DNA of 6,338 nt from DASPTB01 sp035623615 (GTDB lineage: Bacteria; Actinomycetota; UBA4738): contig DASPTB010000069.1 of the NCBI GenBank assembly GCA_035623615.1, positions 1-6,338 on the forward strand, written 5' to 3'. A model generated the notes under the pieces. That model saw only the letters and a program-made list of their open reading frames with translations, ran no database searches and was not told where the DNA came from. The translations under genes and the position numbers were made by a program. This document shows, in pieces, positions 4,894 through 6,338 of this stretch; the first letter of the stretch is position 1, and the number at the start of each line of letters is the position of its first letter.

Positions 4894-6338
4894 TCAGGGG
4901 CGGGCGAAGTTCCGGAACAGCGTCAGCTGCGGCAGGAACGTCAGCGGGATCGTGTCGGTAGGGCCATTGCGGTGCTTCGCCACGATCAGGTCGGCCTTGC
5001 CCTTGGTCGACGGGTCGGTGTCGGAATCGTCACGATGAATGAACATGACGATGTCTGAATCCTGCTCAATCGCTCCAGAGTTATGTGAAATAATAGAATC
5101 GAGCAGCCAGGATGCCGGGCCGGGGACGGTGAGGTCGAACACCTCCTCGGTGCCACAGGGCTCAATAGCCGTCACCCGATCCCAGAACAGCGCGTCTGCT
5201 GACTCATTCCGCAGAGCATCGTCGTGGAGCAGATCCGCGTACTCGCGGATCAATGCTCTGGTCGGCGCGAAGCCGAAGTGCGCATCGCCACCGTAGGCAA
5301 CGCCTCTCATGGTGGCCATCTCGCGCCCGCTGATGCCGCGGGCGGCCATGAGGGCTCGAACCCTGTCGAAGACCTCTCTCGGAAGCGTGTCGACGTTCGG
5401 GTTGGACCGCACCCCTTCGAGCACAGCGGCGAGCCGTCGAGCGGGGTCGACGCGCGGACCGAACGCACCGACGTGGTCGAGGAATGAGCGCTGGTCCTCG
5501 GCACCGGAGACGTCCACGGTGTGACACGTCCGCGCCGTCGGATGAGACACCTGGCGAAGACGCGCAACGATGCCGAGCCGCGACAGCAGCGCCGCCACGT
5601 CCTCGACAAGGAGGCGGCTGCTCGACGAGAAGTAGACGCGAGACGACCCCCGCTGTCCTTCGGGTCGTACGTGGATGCAGCCGTCGGTTGCCCACAGATG
5701 GCGAAGCAGGATCGCGATCTGGGGGTTCGAAAGTCGGAAGACCTCGTCCGGAAGTCGCTTCTCATGAGATCGCTGACCGAAGATCCCTAACTCTCTGAGC
5801 CAGGCGTTGACTCCGGCCGGTTGCCACCGATTTCCATTTCCGGAGAGGAACAGTTGGTGCCACGCGCCACGCCCCGCGTATCGGTGAATCACCGCTCCGA
5901 ACTGGTCGTGGGCCGCCGCCGCCACGAGCCGGCTGTTCGCCTCGGAGGCGGTCGTGTATCGGAGAGCCTGGGCGCGAAGGTAGCTCCCGTCGCCGATGAG
6001 CTGGCCGAGCAGCGCAACCCGGGCAGCGGGCCACACGACGGTCTGGGCGGGCTCCGGGGTCCGCCGCGCGATCGCGACCCGGTCTCCGACGGCCAGATCT
6101 TCAACGCGCACCCAATCGCCGAAGCCGAGCAGCCGATGCCGACCCGTGGCCCGAACCTCGCGGCCGCTCGCGAGCCGGACGCGGAAGACTGGTCGTTCCC
6201 CCACCCGCCACACTTTGTCCGCCCTTGCCTCGATGATCCGTCCCCCCGGGGCGAGGGCGAGCACGTCCGGCGCCGACCCGACCAGCGTCCGGATCGGCAG
6301 GCGGCGGCCGTCCGCGAGCGCGACGAGAGTGTCGCCGG
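4894..6338 (-). CDS. dnaB: Replicative DNA helicase DnaB, 3' part, interrupted by an intein (5' end outside window)
   Basis: DnaB is the hexameric ATP-dependent helicase that unwinds DNA at the replication fork. Only its last 61 residues (5079-4897) are helicase sequence: SGAIEQDSDIV, then KGKADLIVAKHRNGPT and the C-terminal LTLFRNFARP stretch. These match the end of the RecA-like domain, where the KHRNGPT segment carries the arginine finger region in DnaB proteins. All coding sequence upstream of 5080 in this window is an in-frame intein that must be spliced out to give working helicase. The reading frame is open to the right edge, so the N-terminal domain, Walker motifs and the N-extein junction are not visible. 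A GTG at 6264 is internal and not a real start. No terminator is apparent before nth. Confidence 0.95.
   Translation of the reverse strand, partial: GDTLVALADGRRLPIRTLVGSAPDVLALAPGGRIIEARADKVWRVGERPVFRVRLASGREVRATGRHRLLGFGDWVRVEDLAVGDRVAIARRTPEPAQTVVWPAARVALLGQLIGDGSYLRAQALRYTTASEANSRLVAAAAHDQFGAVIHRYAGRGAWHQLFLSGNGNRWQPAGVNAWLRELGIFGQRSHEKRLPDEVFRLSNPQIAILLRHLWATDGCIHVRPEGQRGSSRVYFSSSSRLLVEDVAALLSRLGIVARLRQVSHPTARTCHTVDVSGAEDQRSFLDHVGAFGPRVDPARRLAAVLEGVRSNPNVDTLPREVFDRVRALMAARGISGREMATMRGVAYGGDAHFGFAPTRALIREYADLLHDDALRNESADALFWDRVTAIEPCGTEEVFDLTVPGPASWLLDSIISHNSGAIEQDSDIVMFIHRDDSDTDPSTKGKADLIVAKHRNGPTDTIPLTFLPQLTLFRNFARP
5080..6338 (-). other. DnaB intein with LAGLIDADG homing endonuclease (first few residues outside window)
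   Basis: This is a self-splicing protein element; 419 codons are visible, so the whole is probably about 422-424 residues, near the usual size of full-length DnaB inteins. N-terminal splicing block A is seen from its GDTLV (6336-6322); the initiating Cys or Ser lies just beyond the edge. Block B, ATGRHRLL with the T-x-x-H pair, lies at 6127-6162. The endonuclease follows: first motif LLGQLIGDGSYL (5977-6012), block D EKRLPDEVF (5737-5763), second motif LLRHLWATDGCI (5674-5709) and block H (5569-5604). Both catalytic Asp residues are present, so the nuclease may be active. Block F, VFDLTVPGPASW, is at about 5142-5107, and block G ends in His-Asn at 5085-5080, followed by Ser as the +1 nucleophile. 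A TTA leucine codon (5790-5788) and other A/T-ending codons differ from the flanking genes. Confidence 0.95.

Noticed and set aside
4894..6264. A free-standing homing endonuclease gene starting at GTG 6264
   Set aside because: The frame continues upstream to the window edge with GDTLV, the intein N-terminal block, and is fused in frame to the DnaB C-terminus, so it is an intein within dnaB.

Overview
The window is GC-rich bacterial chromosome, visibly strong in G/C at third codon positions. A cytosolic NarL-type two-component pair, GTG/TTG starts, an actinobacterial-looking secreted S53 peptidase without a propeptide, and an intein-bearing dnaB together suggest an uncultured actinobacterium. 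That assignment is an inference from style and gene content; no rRNA or other taxonomic marker is present.

Layout. (1) 1-2003, plus strand: a soluble histidine kinase and a LuxR/NarL-type response regulator, overlapping by ATGA and clearly one operon. (2) 2038-2125, plus: a promoter-like -10 box and a complete tRNA-Gly(CCC). (3) 2126-2261: two overlapping, mutually exclusive inverted repeats, then a 16-bp perfect hairpin that can terminate transcription from both sides. (4) 2262-3521, minus: a secreted sedolisin-like (S53) serine peptidase with all catalytic residues but no pro-domain. (5) 3522-3803: 282 bases without a convincing gene; it contains the peptidase Shine-Dalgarno and several inverted repeats in what would be its leader. 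(6) 3804-4803, minus: endonuclease III (nth) followed 7 nt later by a small two-helix membrane protein whose ribosome-binding site overlaps the nth stop codon. (7) 4894-6338, minus: the 3' part of dnaB (replicative helicase). Only the last 61 helicase residues are extein; everything upstream to the window edge is a large LAGLIDADG-type intein whose first few residues lie outside the window.

How the genes relate. The kinase and regulator form one phosphorelay. dnaB and nth are co-directional, 90 nt apart, and both concern DNA maintenance, but a shared transcript is not proven. The peptidase is a stand-alone exported enzyme convergent with the tRNA. No new multi-gene system is evident. The points most worth a second look are the intein (insertion point, codon-use anomaly at the junction, apparently intact endonuclease), the pro-domain-less S53 peptidase with its structured leader, the overlapping hairpins behind the tRNA, and the proline-rich tail on the response regulator.
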